Part shown: in pieces, positions 5,526 to 5,670 of the stretch
Position numbering within the stretch: the first letter of the stretch is position 1
Layout: each line of letters opens with the position of its first letter
Source: Zavarzinia sp.
Lineage (GTDB): Bacteria > Pseudomonadota > Alphaproteobacteria > Zavarziniales > Zavarziniaceae
Assembly (NCBI GenBank): GCA_028694545.1
Contig: JAQVKV010000204.1
Location: 1 to 5,670 of the forward strand
Direction: 5' to 3'
Length of the DNA stretch: 5,670 nt
Made by a program: the position numbers and the translations under genes
The notes under the pieces: model-generated
The model's database searches: none
Told to the model about the DNA's origin: nothing
The model's input: only the letters and a program-made list of their open reading frames with translations

Positions 5526-5670
5526 ATGCCGGCGGAGCCCGTCGCATCTGATCGCCGGCGGGCGCTCCTGCGCATCTGGATCTGGATCTGCATCGGCCTG
5601 CACGGGGCGATGTTGGTGTTGATGGTCTGGAATGCGGCGACGGCAAGAAGTGACGCCGCCGGCAACGCGA
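5526..5670 (+). CDS. Unidentified small membrane protein, N-terminal part (3' truncated by window edge)
   Basis: A frame opens at ATG 5526, 8 nt after the thyX stop, and stays open to the window end (48 codons). GTG at 5523 is an in-frame alternative. It begins MPAEPVASDRRRALLRIWIW and continues with one hydrophobic helix of about 20 residues (ICIGLHGAMLVLMVWNAA), preceded by four arginines, so the N-terminus should face the cytoplasm. I do not recognise the family. Codon use is GC-rich like its neighbours, and the short gap suggests it belongs to the channel-thyX unit. No clear Shine-Dalgarno is visible. The three tandem hexamers ATCTGG, ATCTGG, ATCTGC (5574-5591) encode I-W-I-W-I-C. Confidence 0.5.
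   Translation, partial: MPAEPVASDRRRALLRIWIWICIGLHGAMLVLMVWNAATARSDAAGNA

Noticed and set aside
4519..5646. A 375-codon minus-strand frame opposite thyX.
   Set aside because: No domain is recognisable, and it shadows a complete thyX with all motifs.

Overview
The window looks like ordinary chromosomal DNA of a GC-rich alphaproteobacterium, probably near the Rhodospirillales (the order is an inference; no genus can be named). Three things point this way. The minus strand carries a circularly permuted, two-piece ssrA (tmRNA) gene. Ribosomal protein S9 has the extended N-terminus common in this class. The two best promoters have CTATAT -10 boxes with CTTGAT- or CTTCAA-like -35 boxes.

Layout from left to right: the 3' end of a glutathione S-transferase gene (to 262); an AT-rich spacer with a long imperfect inverted repeat (274-330) and a promoter (346-375); the rplM-rpsI operon for L13 and S9 (422-1384), closed by a textbook terminator (1408-1436); a 10-G tract followed by a tiny secreted protein made of one ricin-type lectin repeat (1506-1691), closed by a second terminator; a membrane-bound diguanylate cyclase with a periplasmic solute-binding sensor domain (1893-3296); the split tmRNA gene on the minus strand (about 3347-3634), tail to tail with the cyclase gene; then, diverging from ssrA, a voltage-gated-type potassium channel with a C-terminal zinc ribbon (3728-4540), thyX for flavin-dependent thymidylate synthase (4552-5517), and the start of an unidentified small membrane protein that runs off the window (5526 onward).

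The genes fall into separate units. rplM-rpsI and ssrA are translation and ribosome-rescue housekeeping. The channel, thyX and the following membrane gene are closely spaced (11-nt and 8-nt gaps) and are probably co-transcribed, though no functional link is evident. The lectin gene sits between two strong terminators and the cyclase gene lies after the second, so each seems to be transcribed alone. No mobile element, CRISPR array, tRNA or rRNA was seen. I found no undescribed multi-gene system. The less ordinary items are the single-repeat lectin behind a homopolymeric G tract, the channel with a zinc ribbon, the short tmRNA tag ANDNEMALAA, and possible structured leaders before rplM.
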